From: Theionarchaea archaeon
Lineage (GTDB): Archaea > Methanobacteriota_B > Thermococci > Methanofastidiosales > SZ-28-30
Direction of reading: 5' to 3'
Length of the DNA stretch: 43,932 bases
Assembly (NCBI GenBank): GCA_018992685.1
Contig: JACVGT010000027.1
Span: forward strand, 1 to 43,932
The first letter of the stretch is position 1; the number at the start of each line of letters is the position of its first letter. Below are positions 33,884 through 42,107 of this stretch, piece after piece. The position numbers and the translations under genes were made by a program. Below the pieces are notes generated by a model. The model had not been told where the DNA came from. It worked only from the letters and a program-made list of their open reading frames with translations, and searched no databases.

Positions 33884-35191
33884 TCACTTCCGGGGCCGTG
33901 AAAGACATGCAGCACAGAATTCCAGATACAGTTCGTGGAGCCTGTCCTTGGCAATGTGCTCTGTTACCATGATGGGCTTATACCCCTGGTAATCCTCCCA
34001 GTTCTTGTACATGCCCTGGTGGACGCCCACATCTCCATCTTCTATCATTTTTTCAAGTTCAGTCCCTGGAAAGGGAATAGGGAACTTGCCATACGCTATG
34101 AGGTTAAGCCCGAATTCTTTTCTCAAATGTTTGACCAGGTTAATGGACTTTTCAATGTCTCCTTCTGTTTCCCAAGGAAATCCAAGTATGAATCCCACCA
34201 ATATCTGGTCGATACCAGCTGAGAACGCTTTTTCAATAGCTTTTATACCTGCCTGGACTGTAGTCCCCTTTTTCACGTGATCCAGGTTATCCTGTGATCC
34301 TGTTTCCAGTCCATAGTATACTGCGTAGCATCCTGCTCTTTTCAATTCTCTGAGCAAGTCTGTGTCAATGGTATCCACCCGGGTTTCACAATTCCAATCA
34401 ATATCCAGGCCTTCTTCCCGTATCAGTGTGCAGATTTTCAATGCGCGTTTCCTGTTGAGCGTGAAGGTGTCATCCCCGACCAGGATCTTCTTCTCAGGAT
34501 ACAGGTCATGTACGTATCTCAGTTCCTGCACAACGTTTTCTGCAGATCTGAACCGATACTGCCTGAACATCCTGCGGGTGGAACAGAAGATACATTTGTG
34601 GGCACATCCCCTGCTGGTGTTAATTGCCACCATACCGTACTCAGGATAGTTGCCCAAAGGGAAGAGATCATGTGCAGGAAAGGGGAGCGCATCCAAATCA
34701 GAAACAAGGGGGGCATCCTCAGTCCGCACAAGAGACGTATGACGATATGTCAACCCCCTGATTGGGCGGGGATCGTGCTGCTTCTCAAGGCAGTCCAGCA
34801 GCTCAACGATGGTGTGTTCTCCCTCGTTTCTCACCACGTAGTCCACACACTCCTGTGAAGCTGCATCGAAATCTTCAAAAGTGGCATGGATACCACCCAG
34901 GATCGTCGTGACAGTAGGATCACACTGCTTACACGCAGTGAGGGCTCTCAGTGCAGGCCGATATCCCACAGTAGCCACAGAACACCCCACCACGTCAGGC
35001 TTGAATTTCTTCATGACACCTTTCACTGATTCTGGAGTCAACCCCTGAGAGGGCATGTCCAAAACGTCAATGGTATGTCCCGCCTCCCGCAGAACTGCAG
35101 CAATGTAGGCAAGTCCGATCGGGGTGGAATTTAGCCAATCAGAGTCGTGGGAAGAGTAGGGCCGTGGAGGTTGTATGAGAAGAACTCTCAT
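33884..35191 (-). CDS. Cobalamin-type radical SAM protein 3
   Basis: The 435-residue product starts MRVLLIQPPRPYSSHDSDWL and has a B12-binding-like fold (GLAYIAAVLREAGHTIDVLD), CAHKCIFC (about 186) and YGLETGSQDNLDHVKKG. The start at 35191 lies 13 nt after the PqqD-like stop, with AGGGA upstream; 14 more codons are open but overlap that gene. Being directly behind a PqqD-like gene, it is the member most likely to act on a peptide, if any of the four does. Confidence 0.87.
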   Translation of the reverse strand: MRVLLIQPPRPYSSHDSDWLNSTPIGLAYIAAVLREAGHTIDVLDMPSQGLTPESVKGVMKKFKPDVVGCSVATVGYRPALRALTACKQCDPTVTTILGGIHATFEDFDAASQECVDYVVRNEGEHTIVELLDCLEKQHDPRPIRGLTYRHTSLVRTEDAPLVSDLDALPFPAHDLFPLGNYPEYGMVAINTSRGCAHKCIFCSTRRMFRQYRFRSAENVVQELRYVHDLYPEKKILVGDDTFTLNRKRALKICTLIREEGLDIDWNCETRVDTIDTDLLRELKRAGCYAVYYGLETGSQDNLDHVKKGTTVQAGIKAIEKAFSAGIDQILVGFILGFPWETEGDIEKSINLVKHLRKEFGLNLIAYGKFPIPFPGTELEKMIEDGDVGVHQGMYKNWEDYQGYKPIMVTEHIAKDRLHELYLEFCAACLSRPRK

Positions 35192-35204
35192 TGTATCCCT
35201 GTCC

Positions 35205-35450
35205 CTACTCTTCTCCAAGCCCGATAGTTCCAACCTTTTCTACAAATTCCCTTACACTGGTAGTGGCTGCTTCCTTGTCCACATCGAAAATCTTCATCAG
35301 TTCTGCTACAATCTCCTGTTCCGGCTTTTCCAGAAGCTTCCAGACGATTGCACCACTCTTGTTAGTCTTGTAGATCTTACCATCTGCAGGATCAAACACC
35401 AAAACGTTTTCATCCTGATCTCTCCAAACGATATCTGGATTTAGTTTCAT
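35205..35450 (-). CDS. PqqD-like peptide-recognition protein
   Basis: The 81-residue protein starts MKLNPDIVWRDQDENVLVFD and contains GKIYKTNKSGAIVWKLLE (about 25-42), then helices EQEIVAELMKIFDVDKEAA and a final VREFVEKVGTIGL. This is the PqqD/RRE fold: a beta hairpin, the ..LN..GA.VW..L motif and a winged-helix end. Such domains bind the leader of ribosomal peptides and hand them to radical SAM enzymes. ATG at 35450 is chosen; TTG at 35471 would add seven residues. First gene of the operon that continues with three cobalamin-type radical SAM genes. Confidence 0.85.
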   Translation of the reverse strand: MKLNPDIVWRDQDENVLVFDPADGKIYKTNKSGAIVWKLLEKPEQEIVAELMKIFDVDKEAATTSVREFVEKVGTIGLGEE

Positions 35451-35499
35451 TTTCGTCACACTCGATAGCAAATTCAGTGGATGGATCTCGCGTAGTTAC

Positions 35500-35520
35500 A
35501 TTTATAAGAAACTTATAAAT
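35500..35520. promoter_or_regulatory. Palindromic double TATA box between divergent operons
   Basis: Two identical arms, ATTTATAAG and CTTATAAAT, face each other across AAA. Each arm is a good archaeal box A, one for the PqqD/radical SAM operon on the minus strand and one for the PIG-L operon on the plus strand. The two promoters overlap so closely that they should compete or share a regulator. Confidence 0.65.
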
Positions 35521-35549
35521 CTTTTGTTAGTGTAGAAGGAGGAGTACCT

Positions 35550-36245
35550 GTGCGTATGATATTTATTTCAGCTCACCCGGACGATGCATTCTTAGGAGCA
35601 GGAGGTGTCATTCTCAAACACAGGGCACTGGAAGATGATATTCTCCTGATCAATGTGACGTCAGCGGAGAAAGGGTTGCCATTTGTGGAAGAGGGCTTTT
35701 TGAGAGCAGTGAGAGAGAAGGAGCAGGACATCTTATGCAGGAACCTCGGCATTGCTGTAGAATTCCTTCATGTACCAGATTTGAAAATACAATATGCGGG
35801 AGAAGAACTGGTGAACCACCTCATCCTGAAAATCCGGCAGTTCACTCCAGATCTGGTGTTCACTCACTACCCTGAAGATATTCATCCAGACCACAGATCA
35901 GTGAGTTCTGTTGTGAAAACAGCATGTCATCTCAGTACATTCCCCAAGGTGTGTCCTGATGCACCCACGCACACGATTTCCAACCTGTTCATGTGGGAAG
36001 AATACAGCACCCGGGACTTCAGACCCATGGTGTATGTTGATATAACCTCAGAATATGAGCAGAAAAAGGAGACGCTCAGAGAATACAAGACGCAATACCC
36101 CATTTTGAGGAATGTGTTTTCTCATGCTGAATTGCAGCCCAGGGTTCGCGGAATTGAGGCCGGATGTGAGTACGCAGAAGCATTTCATTGTCCATGGCCT
36201 GTGACTGCAGGCGATTTGTCTCAATTCAGAAGGAGGCGTACGTGA
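35550..36245 (+). CDS. PIG-L/LmbE-type deacetylase
   Basis: The 231-residue product has SAHPDDAFLGAGG (HPDD zinc motif, residues 9-12) and the later HPDHR (about 114). These mark the PIG-L/LmbE family, which removes N-acetyl groups from GlcNAc linked to inositol, thiols, lipids or glycans. GTG at 35550 is used because GGAGGAG stands about 7 nt upstream; an ATG two codons later is possible. It heads an operon with radical SAM protein 4 and a glycosyltransferase. This suggests that a GlcNAc-containing lipid or glycan is modified. Confidence 0.87.
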   Translation: MRMIFISAHPDDAFLGAGGVILKHRALEDDILLINVTSAEKGLPFVEEGFLRAVREKEQDILCRNLGIAVEFLHVPDLKIQYAGEELVNHLILKIRQFTPDLVFTHYPEDIHPDHRSVSSVVKTACHLSTFPKVCPDAPTHTISNLFMWEEYSTRDFRPMVYVDITSEYEQKKETLREYKTQYPILRNVFSHAELQPRVRGIEAGCEYAEAFHCPWPVTAGDLSQFRRRRT

Positions 36246-37534
36246 ACATGATTGTGCTGATAAATCCACCTTACGTTTCAGAATGGGGCCCTCGAGTCAA
36301 CATAGGTCTTGGGTATGTGGCAGGAGTCCTGCGGGAGCATGGAATAGAGGTCAAAATCATAGACGCAACAGCAAGAAAGACGTCAGTTGATGACATCGTG
36401 GGTCGTGTTTCTTCTCTTGATCCTGATATTGTGGGAGTGTCAAGTATTGCTGCAACATACCCTGTGTCGCTGGACATTTTGAAAGCAGTGAAGAATCGTC
36501 TCTCTGTATTCACTGTTATGGGGGGATTGATGCCCACGTATCTGGACATGCAGACTGCTGGACTGGAGTATGTGGATGCGGTGGTCAGGGGAGAAGGAGA
36601 ATACACTTTTCTGGAGCTTGTAAGATCATATGCTCAAGGGACGTATACTGCCACCCAGGGCGTTACCTGCAAGAACCATGGAACTGTTGTCAGAAATCCA
36701 GATAGACCACTCATTGAGGATTTAGACACTTTGCCTTTTCCTGCCTATGATTTATTTCCCACAAAAGAGCTCATGCAGCAATCAATTCCCAAGAATGCTG
36801 CAGTCATGTCCACAAGCCGTGGATGTCCCTACAACTGTAAATTCTGTTCAATGAACACATTTTTCAGGAGAAAATGGAGGGGAAGGAGTGCCGTAAATGT
36901 CTTTGAGGAAATGAAAGTCCTGCGCTACGAATATGGGGTTGAAGAGCTGCAGATTGTGGATGAGCTCTTCACGTTTGACATGAAGCGAGCGGAACAGATT
37001 TCAGATTTTCTCATTGAAGACGAGACAGAACTACGGTGGATTTGTGAATCACGGGTAGATAGGCTTTCTGAGAACCTTCTGGAGAAGATGAAGAAAGCTG
37101 GCTGTTATGCTGTGTGCCTTGGGGTGGAGAGTGGTGTTCAGTCCATCTTGGACAGGGTGGGCAAAGGGATTGATCTCCACCAGGTAGAACATGCAGTGCA
37201 AGCGTGCAAGAGAGTAGGCATCAAAGCCATTGGTTCCTTTATCATAGGTCTTCCCTCAGAAACGGAAGGCACGGCAAGGCAGACGCTTGAGTTTATCAAA
37301 CGTCTGGACTTTGATCGAGTTATCATACACAATTTGAATCCATATCCTGGCTCTGAAATATATGAAAATCCGGAAGAATACGGAATTACTATTGTCAATA
37401 AGCAGTTCTCCACATACCATTTTTTTGCTCCTGTCTGCGAGACAGACGGGTTCTCCATAAAGCAGCAGGCACATCTATGGCTGGATATTCTCTGTGATCC
37501 GTTTTTTGTAAAGAGAGGGATTACCATTCCCTAG
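36242..37534 (+). CDS. Cobalamin-type radical SAM protein 4
   Basis: The 430-residue protein has IVLINPPYVSEWGPR and GLGYVAGVLREHGIEVKIID (B12-binding-like N-terminus), CPYNCKFC (about 200) and LGVESGVQSILDRVGKGIDL. GTG at 36242 lies 5 nt after GGAGG and overlaps the PIG-L stop (GTGA); ATG at 36248 is also possible. It is the fourth paralogue of the set, but it sits in the divergent operon between a deacetylase and a glycosyltransferase, so it may act on a sugar or lipid intermediate. Confidence 0.87.
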   Translation: MNMIVLINPPYVSEWGPRVNIGLGYVAGVLREHGIEVKIIDATARKTSVDDIVGRVSSLDPDIVGVSSIAATYPVSLDILKAVKNRLSVFTVMGGLMPTYLDMQTAGLEYVDAVVRGEGEYTFLELVRSYAQGTYTATQGVTCKNHGTVVRNPDRPLIEDLDTLPFPAYDLFPTKELMQQSIPKNAAVMSTSRGCPYNCKFCSMNTFFRRKWRGRSAVNVFEEMKVLRYEYGVEELQIVDELFTFDMKRAEQISDFLIEDETELRWICESRVDRLSENLLEKMKKAGCYAVCLGVESGVQSILDRVGKGIDLHQVEHAVQACKRVGIKAIGSFIIGLPSETEGTARQTLEFIKRLDFDRVIIHNLNPYPGSEIYENPEEYGITIVNKQFSTYHFFAPVCETDGFSIKQQAHLWLDILCDPFFVKRGITIP

Positions 37535-37542
37535 GAGATTCC

Positions 37543-38631
37543 ATGAAAGTACTTCTACTGTCACAGTACAGTCCTTTTGTAGGTGGAATTGAAACGAGGA
37601 GTCAGAATATGCTCGAATACATGGAGAATGAGTTTTCAGTGGTCTCCCCCCTGCTTCCCCCTCACAGTAAACATCCCCTGAGAGATTTCAGTCCCGATGT
37701 CCTCTACCTGGACTACAGTAATCGGGGTGAGTTTCTCAAGAATGTCCAGGAGCATATCGACATGAGAGAGGTTGCTGTCATTGATGTGCAATGCAATGTG
37801 TATCTGGGACTCCTGGGGCTCATGCTTTCCCAGGTAACAGGAAAGCCCCTCATTTCCAGCTTTCACATGAACCTGCTTCACCCTGATCATGCAGAAAAGG
37901 CATTCTTCTCAGCTCACCGTGATTTGATAGCCCAGCTCATATACGACAGTGACAGGATCGTCTGCGTATCAGAGAGCGTCAAACAGAGTGTCCTTGACTT
38001 TTCTTCTGCAGCAGAGGCAAAAGAATCTGTGTTGCACGTCGTAAGCAATGGAGTGGATGTGAAGACGTTTCACCCCAGAGAAGATGTGAGTAAACAGGAT
38101 GAAAAAGAGAAGGCGCTTCTCTTTGTGGGGAGATTTAGCAGGGAGAAAAACATTCCATTCCTCCTGAGGCTGTATTCTAAGATCAGAAAGGATACGAGGT
38201 ATGTGCTCTGGCTGGTAGGGGACGGTCCGGAGAGACAATCGGTGGAACAGCTTGCGAGAACTCTGAAAATCGAAGATTCCACCACGTTCTGGGGGAACCT
38301 GTATGGTGAAGAACTGGCCAGAGTGTATGTGGAGGCCTCATTCACGGTGTCTCCCTCGTCTACAGAGGCCTTTGGCATGACCACGCTTGAATCTGTAGCA
38401 TGTGGCACTCCTGTCTTGGCTTCCAACAACCCGGGGACTACAGAGCTCATGCAGCAGCTTGAAGGAGGGGTTCTCTTTCCTTCAGGAGACTTTGAAGGTG
38501 CAGTAGCCGCCTTTAGGAATCTGGTGAGAGATTATGATCACTACCGGACCAAAGGACTCCAAAATGTTCAGAAATTCGCGTGGCCTCGAGTACTCTCCCC
38601 TCTCAAAGACCTTTATGACCTGTACCTGTAG
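37543..38631 (+). CDS. Family 4 glycosyltransferase
   Basis: The 362-residue GT-B enzyme has the N-terminal SPFVGGIETRSQNM, HMNLLHPDH in the middle, and the donor-binding C-terminal motif SPSSTEAFGMTTLESVACGTPVLA (about 268-291; E-x7-E type). It transfers a sugar from a nucleotide donor to a lipid or glycan acceptor in the cytoplasm. AGGAGATT precedes the ATG. Third gene after PIG-L and radical SAM protein 4, in the same direction, with an 8-nt gap. Confidence 0.88.
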   Translation: MKVLLLSQYSPFVGGIETRSQNMLEYMENEFSVVSPLLPPHSKHPLRDFSPDVLYLDYSNRGEFLKNVQEHIDMREVAVIDVQCNVYLGLLGLMLSQVTGKPLISSFHMNLLHPDHAEKAFFSAHRDLIAQLIYDSDRIVCVSESVKQSVLDFSSAAEAKESVLHVVSNGVDVKTFHPREDVSKQDEKEKALLFVGRFSREKNIPFLLRLYSKIRKDTRYVLWLVGDGPERQSVEQLARTLKIEDSTTFWGNLYGEELARVYVEASFTVSPSSTEAFGMTTLESVACGTPVLASNNPGTTELMQQLEGGVLFPSGDFEGAVAAFRNLVRDYDHYRTKGLQNVQKFAWPRVLSPLKDLYDLYL

Positions 38632-38658
38632 CTGTGGACCTGAATGATACCATGAGAA

Positions 38659-39402
38659 TCAGGTGAATACGGGTTTGAGAGTACCAAAAGAGGTTTCCAC
38701 CTCCTCAGGAGTGGTGACCCCGATGACGCAGGAGTCTATCAGGTGTTTATGCTCTCGAAGAAATGGGACCACCCTATCCAGAGTCAGCCATCCCCCTGCC
38801 ATCACCTTCTTGGCAATGACAGGCACGTCCACTGCTGCAAGCGCCTTCAAGGTAGCCTCTAGAGATGGCTTCATCATAAATCCCAGGGGATTGAACCCAC
38901 ACAGGCAGAAGTCCACTCCCGCTGCCTGCAGGGGTTGTGCGGTTTCACCTGGAAAATGGGTGGCAGCGCCTGCGGGTGTGCCCGCGTCCTGGAGCACCTT
39001 CAGAACCTCAGTCATCACATGGAGATTCCCTGACCGAATGAGAGCGTCAGAAATAATCCCGTGCAGGCACACTCTCACATGGGAGAGCTGGTGCAGCACT
39101 GTGAGTTCTTGCTGGATTGCACTGAGGATTTCTGTTGCACTGACGCTTTTCATGAACTCTCCGGTGGGCCTGATGTCAGCTCCTATCACACCGGTGACTA
39201 TGAAGTCATAACACGAGAACAGAGCTCCTAAATCAGGGGTGGTCTGGAGAACCGCCCCACAAACGCCGACAGAATCACACGCATCTAGAATTGCTCTCTT
39301 TTCTGCATCAGAAAGGATAACTTTCTTTTGCGACACGTAGCTATATCCGATAAAGGGATTCGTACCTACGTTGAAGGTGGGTATATGCAGATCAGGACTC
39401 AT
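38659..39402 (-). CDS. Uncharacterised barrel-like protein, paralogue A
   Basis: The 247-residue protein shares its pattern with the protein at 42108-42863: TNPFIGYSY near the start, GAATHFPGE in the middle, CGFNPLGFMMK, VPVIAKKVMAGG and a final VIGVTTPEEVETSF. The alternating helix and strand pattern and the final GVTTPEEV loop look like a TIM barrel of aldo/keto-reductase shape, but the catalytic Tyr/Lys set was not found. The substrate is unknown. The ATG overlaps the stop of the 25-residue peptide gene by 11 nt, so the two are co-translated. Convergent with the glycosyltransferase gene. Confidence 0.7.
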   Translation of the reverse strand: MSPDLHIPTFNVGTNPFIGYSYVSQKKVILSDAEKRAILDACDSVGVCGAVLQTTPDLGALFSCYDFIVTGVIGADIRPTGEFMKSVSATEILSAIQQELTVLHQLSHVRVCLHGIISDALIRSGNLHVMTEVLKVLQDAGTPAGAATHFPGETAQPLQAAGVDFCLCGFNPLGFMMKPSLEATLKALAAVDVPVIAKKVMAGGWLTLDRVVPFLREHKHLIDSCVIGVTTPEEVETSFGTLKPVFT

Positions 39403-39469
39403 ACGACACCATCAACACTTCGATCTCCCGGATATCCGGCTTTTCAAAAGGTTGTTTTTCGTCGCTCAT
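39392..39469 (-). CDS. 25-residue leader-like peptide
   Basis: ATG at 39469 is preceded by GAGGTGAAATAC, a strong ribosome binding site, and by a TATA box 40 nt upstream. The peptide reads MSDEKQPFEKPDIREIEV followed by LMVSYES. FEKPDI fits the aromatic-x-x-Pro-x-aliphatic pattern known from leaders that bind PqqD-like domains, such as lasso-peptide YxxPxL. The tail is too short for a usual core, so it may be a coupling ORF for the downstream gene. It was not part of any larger frame with support. Confidence 0.5.
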   Translation of the reverse strand: MSDEKQPFEKPDIREIEVLMVSYES

Positions 39470-39509
39470 GTATTTCACCTCTGCATGTGGCGCCCCCTTA
39501 TCCTGCAGG

Positions 39510-39517
39510 TTTATAAA
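39510..39517. promoter_or_regulatory. Symmetric TATA box serving both strands
   Basis: TTTATAAA is self-complementary. On the plus strand it stands 25 to 29 nt before the epimerase ATG (leaderless). On the minus strand it stands 40 nt before the 25-residue peptide ATG, leaving a leader that contains its ribosome binding site. Confidence 0.6.
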
Positions 39518-39538
39518 TCTTATGTTGGGAGTTGTCAT

Positions 39539-40480
39539 ATGATTGCGCGATCCAGAGTTTTGGTCACAGGAGGCGCTGGCTTCCTTGGTTCTCACTTAAG
39601 TACTCGCCTGGTTGAGGAAGGGGCGGAAGTAACTGTCCTGGACAATCTCAGTGCAGGAAATCTCCAGCGTCTTCAGAATGTGGCATCATGCGAGAACTTC
39701 CATTTTTTCAAAGGAGATATCAGGAATACAGAAGATGTCAAGCAATCTGTGAAAGATAAAGACATCATACTCCACTTTGCTGCGAAAGTAGGTGTGATAA
39801 GGGCAGCTTCTCAAGGAATTGACGTCCTGGATACAACACTGAAAGGGATTTCCCTTCTTCTTGCCGAAAGCACAAAATGTGACGTCAAGACATTCGTATA
39901 TGCCTCATCCTCGGAGGTGTACGGAGAACCTTCGCGTCTTCCCTCCCGTGAAGATGATCCCCTGATTCCCAGATCGACGTACGCTGTGGCAAAAGTGGCA
40001 GCCGAACGGTATTGCGAAGAGTACGGAACGCTCTACGGGATTGATACCTGTATATTTCGCTATTTCAACGTCTATGGACCACGTCAGAATGATAATTTTG
40101 TCATCCCTCAGTTTCTTCACCATGCGCTCAGGGGCGAAGCTCTTCCAGTATATGGCTCTGGGGCACAGACCAGGGATTTCTGCTACATTGACGATGCTGT
40201 TTCTCTGACTCTTGAAGGTATGAAATGGAATAAAGGATTCAATATCTTTAACGTGGGATCAGGTGAACCTATTTCTTTGAAAAGGCTGGCCGAACTTGTT
40301 TCCTCACTTTCAGCGAAGGAGTGCAGCATTGCCTTTGTGGATTTGGATACGAGAAGGCCTCAGGAATATGAGATTATACACAGACAGGCAGATATCTCAA
40401 AAATCGTTTCACTGTGTGGAGTCTCACCGAAACACAGTCTGGAAGATGGGTTACGAACGTGTCTTGAAGCTCTGATGTAG
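39539..40480 (+). CDS. NAD-dependent nucleotide-sugar epimerase/dehydratase (SDR)
   Basis: The 313-residue extended short-chain dehydrogenase has VLVTGGAGFLGSHL (NAD-binding GGxGFxG), ASSSEVYGEP, STYAVAKVAAERY (catalytic Tyr-x3-Lys, about 146-150) and NVYGPRQ. These match GalE-like UDP-sugar 4-epimerases. ATG at 39539 fits the TATA box as a leaderless start and gives the full Rossmann start; the longer frame upstream would cross the promoter. Together with the glycosyltransferases it points to surface glycan synthesis. It overlaps the next convergent gene by 30 nt. Confidence 0.92.
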   Translation: MIARSRVLVTGGAGFLGSHLSTRLVEEGAEVTVLDNLSAGNLQRLQNVASCENFHFFKGDIRNTEDVKQSVKDKDIILHFAAKVGVIRAASQGIDVLDTTLKGISLLLAESTKCDVKTFVYASSSEVYGEPSRLPSREDDPLIPRSTYAVAKVAAERYCEEYGTLYGIDTCIFRYFNVYGPRQNDNFVIPQFLHHALRGEALPVYGSGAQTRDFCYIDDAVSLTLEGMKWNKGFNIFNVGSGEPISLKRLAELVSSLSAKECSIAFVDLDTRRPQEYEIIHRQADISKIVSLCGVSPKHSLEDGLRTCLEALM

Positions 40481-41194
40481 CTTCTGGCTGAATCCAGATA
40501 CTGTATCGAATCTCATAGTGTCCGGGAAGTTCTCCAACAGGGTGTGTACAGCACAGAGTGCGGACGGGGTGAGTTCCCAGGAGTGGCACAAGAACACCAC
40601 TGGCAGCAGAGGGACGGTGCGGAACTTTAGAATGAGCAGATCAAAGAGCCCCCTCAGAAGGGGATTGCCTTTTCGAATCAGGTTTTCCAGAGAAAATACA
40701 TCATATTCCAGTGAAGGAATAGTAGAAAGGGACGTGGAAACACATACCTCAGTGATCTCTCCTCTAACCACCAACCCCTTCGAGTGGCTGGCAGGAACAC
40801 TGGAACTCACAGAGTATCCATGCTGGATCAATGCTGGTATGAAGGTGTCATCAAATGCCAGATAGGGTGCCCTGAAACACAGAGGATTCTTCACAGCGCG
40901 AAGGGCTGCAGTGGCTGCGGTCAGGGCTTTTTCTGCGTTGAATCGAGATATCTGTCGATTATCATATGCAGTGGGTACCAGAGGCTCGTGATCGTCCATA
41001 TGGCACCCCATCTCGTGCTTCCTGGTCACCTCTCTCAGGAAATCAGGGAATTTCCTGGCCACATCTCCTGTACAGAATAGTGTAGCAACAATGTCATGAT
41101 CATCACAGAAATCAAGGGCCCCAGACAGCAGTGTCATGCCGTGATACGTCTTTCCTTGTGGGGAATGGTCTCTCTCTACATCAATGGTGAACAT
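40451..41194 (-). CDS. Polysaccharide deacetylase-family protein (NodB-like)
   Basis: From ATG at 41194 the product is 247 residues: TIDVERDHSP (the TFDD-like Asp motif), LFCTGDVARKFPDFLREV, HEMGCHMDDHEPL (H-x3-D/H type metal site) and CFRAPYLAFDDT (the RxPY catalytic motif). NodB-like enzymes remove acetyl groups from polysaccharides. GGAG stands 9 nt before this ATG; GTG codons at 41266 and 41245 are alternatives (the second with GGAGGAA just upstream). There is no signal peptide, so the substrate should be a cytoplasmic glycan precursor. It overlaps the epimerase gene tail to tail. Confidence 0.8.
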   Translation of the reverse strand: MFTIDVERDHSPQGKTYHGMTLLSGALDFCDDHDIVATLFCTGDVARKFPDFLREVTRKHEMGCHMDDHEPLVPTAYDNRQISRFNAEKALTAATAALRAVKNPLCFRAPYLAFDDTFIPALIQHGYSVSSSVPASHSKGLVVRGEITEVCVSTSLSTIPSLEYDVFSLENLIRKGNPLLRGLFDLLILKFRTVPLLPVVFLCHSWELTPSALCAVHTLLENFPDTMRFDTVSGFSQKLHQSFKTRS

Positions 41195-41365
41195 GAAGGA
41201 CAGCTCCTTTCCTTCAAGCAGGTTCTTTTCTCTCTTGTGAAGCACATTCCTCCGTGGTGCGTGCACATAAAAAATTGAGGGTCAACTCTCTGGGGCTGCA
41301 TGAGGAGTGACGCATGATGAGTGATTAATGAAAAGATTTAAATGATTCTCTTGTGCGTTGTGCAT

Positions 41366-42103
41366 GTGAAGACAGCAGCCGTGAGTTCAGTGTATAAGAG
41401 CCGGGACCTGACAGCAGCATGCGATGCTATACTTGACATCGGATATGACTGTGTAGAGGTGATGGCATATCCTCCTCATGTTGACCTTTCACAGACATCA
41501 AGGGTCCAGGAGGTACTCTCCCCATACGAGGGACACATTTCTGGATTCGGTATCTACGAAAACCTGTGTGACCTCAGGGAGAATTACCGGATCAAAGCAG
41601 TGGAAGAGACCATTACCTGCATTGAACTGTGCAACAGAACAGGGGGAGAATTTGTCGTGTGTCAGACCGGCATCGCTCCGTCCTTTTTGAGAAATGAAGC
41701 GAGCAGCGCATTTGAAAAGTCTCTGGACCGGATTCTCCCTGCAGCTCATGACTTCCAGGTCTGCCTCGCACTTGAGAATGCTCCCTCCACATTGCTGGCG
41801 ACGGTTGAGGAAACGAGTTCCTTCCTTGATCACCACACTGACCCAGCTATCTGCCTGACTGTGGATCCAGTGAACTTTTTTGCTGCCCAGTGCAGTCCCT
41901 CCGACGCTGAGAGACTGGTTCGAAGAACAGTGAATCTGCACCTCAAGAATGTGGCATCGGGACGCGAAGCACCTGTTTCTCAGGGCGAGGTGGATTTTCA
42001 CAGGGTACTCTCTTTTCCATGGACCTCCGTTTTCACAGCAGAATATGAGGAAACAGCAATGACAGAGGAATTTCTTCGCGATGCACGTCTATTTCTTGGG
42101 TGA
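41366..42103 (+). CDS. Sugar phosphate isomerase/epimerase-like TIM barrel
   Basis: The 245-residue protein begins with VKTAAVSSVYKSRDLTAACDA and has GYDCVEVMAYPPHVDLS, a metal-site-like CLALENAPSTLLATVEET, CLTVDPVNFF and VNLHLKNVASG. This series is typical of the xylose-isomerase-like/AP-endonuclease-2 barrel. GTG at 41366 is chosen because the TATA box AGATTTAAATGA (41332-41343) puts the transcription start right there; ATG at 41342 would lie inside the box. The next gene starts 4 nt after its stop. The substrate is unknown, probably a sugar of the local pathway. Confidence 0.78.
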   Translation: MKTAAVSSVYKSRDLTAACDAILDIGYDCVEVMAYPPHVDLSQTSRVQEVLSPYEGHISGFGIYENLCDLRENYRIKAVEETITCIELCNRTGGEFVVCQTGIAPSFLRNEASSAFEKSLDRILPAAHDFQVCLALENAPSTLLATVEETSSFLDHHTDPAICLTVDPVNFFAAQCSPSDAERLVRRTVNLHLKNVASGREAPVSQGEVDFHRVLSFPWTSVFTAEYEETAMTEEFLRDARLFLG

Positions 42104-42107
42104 TAGT

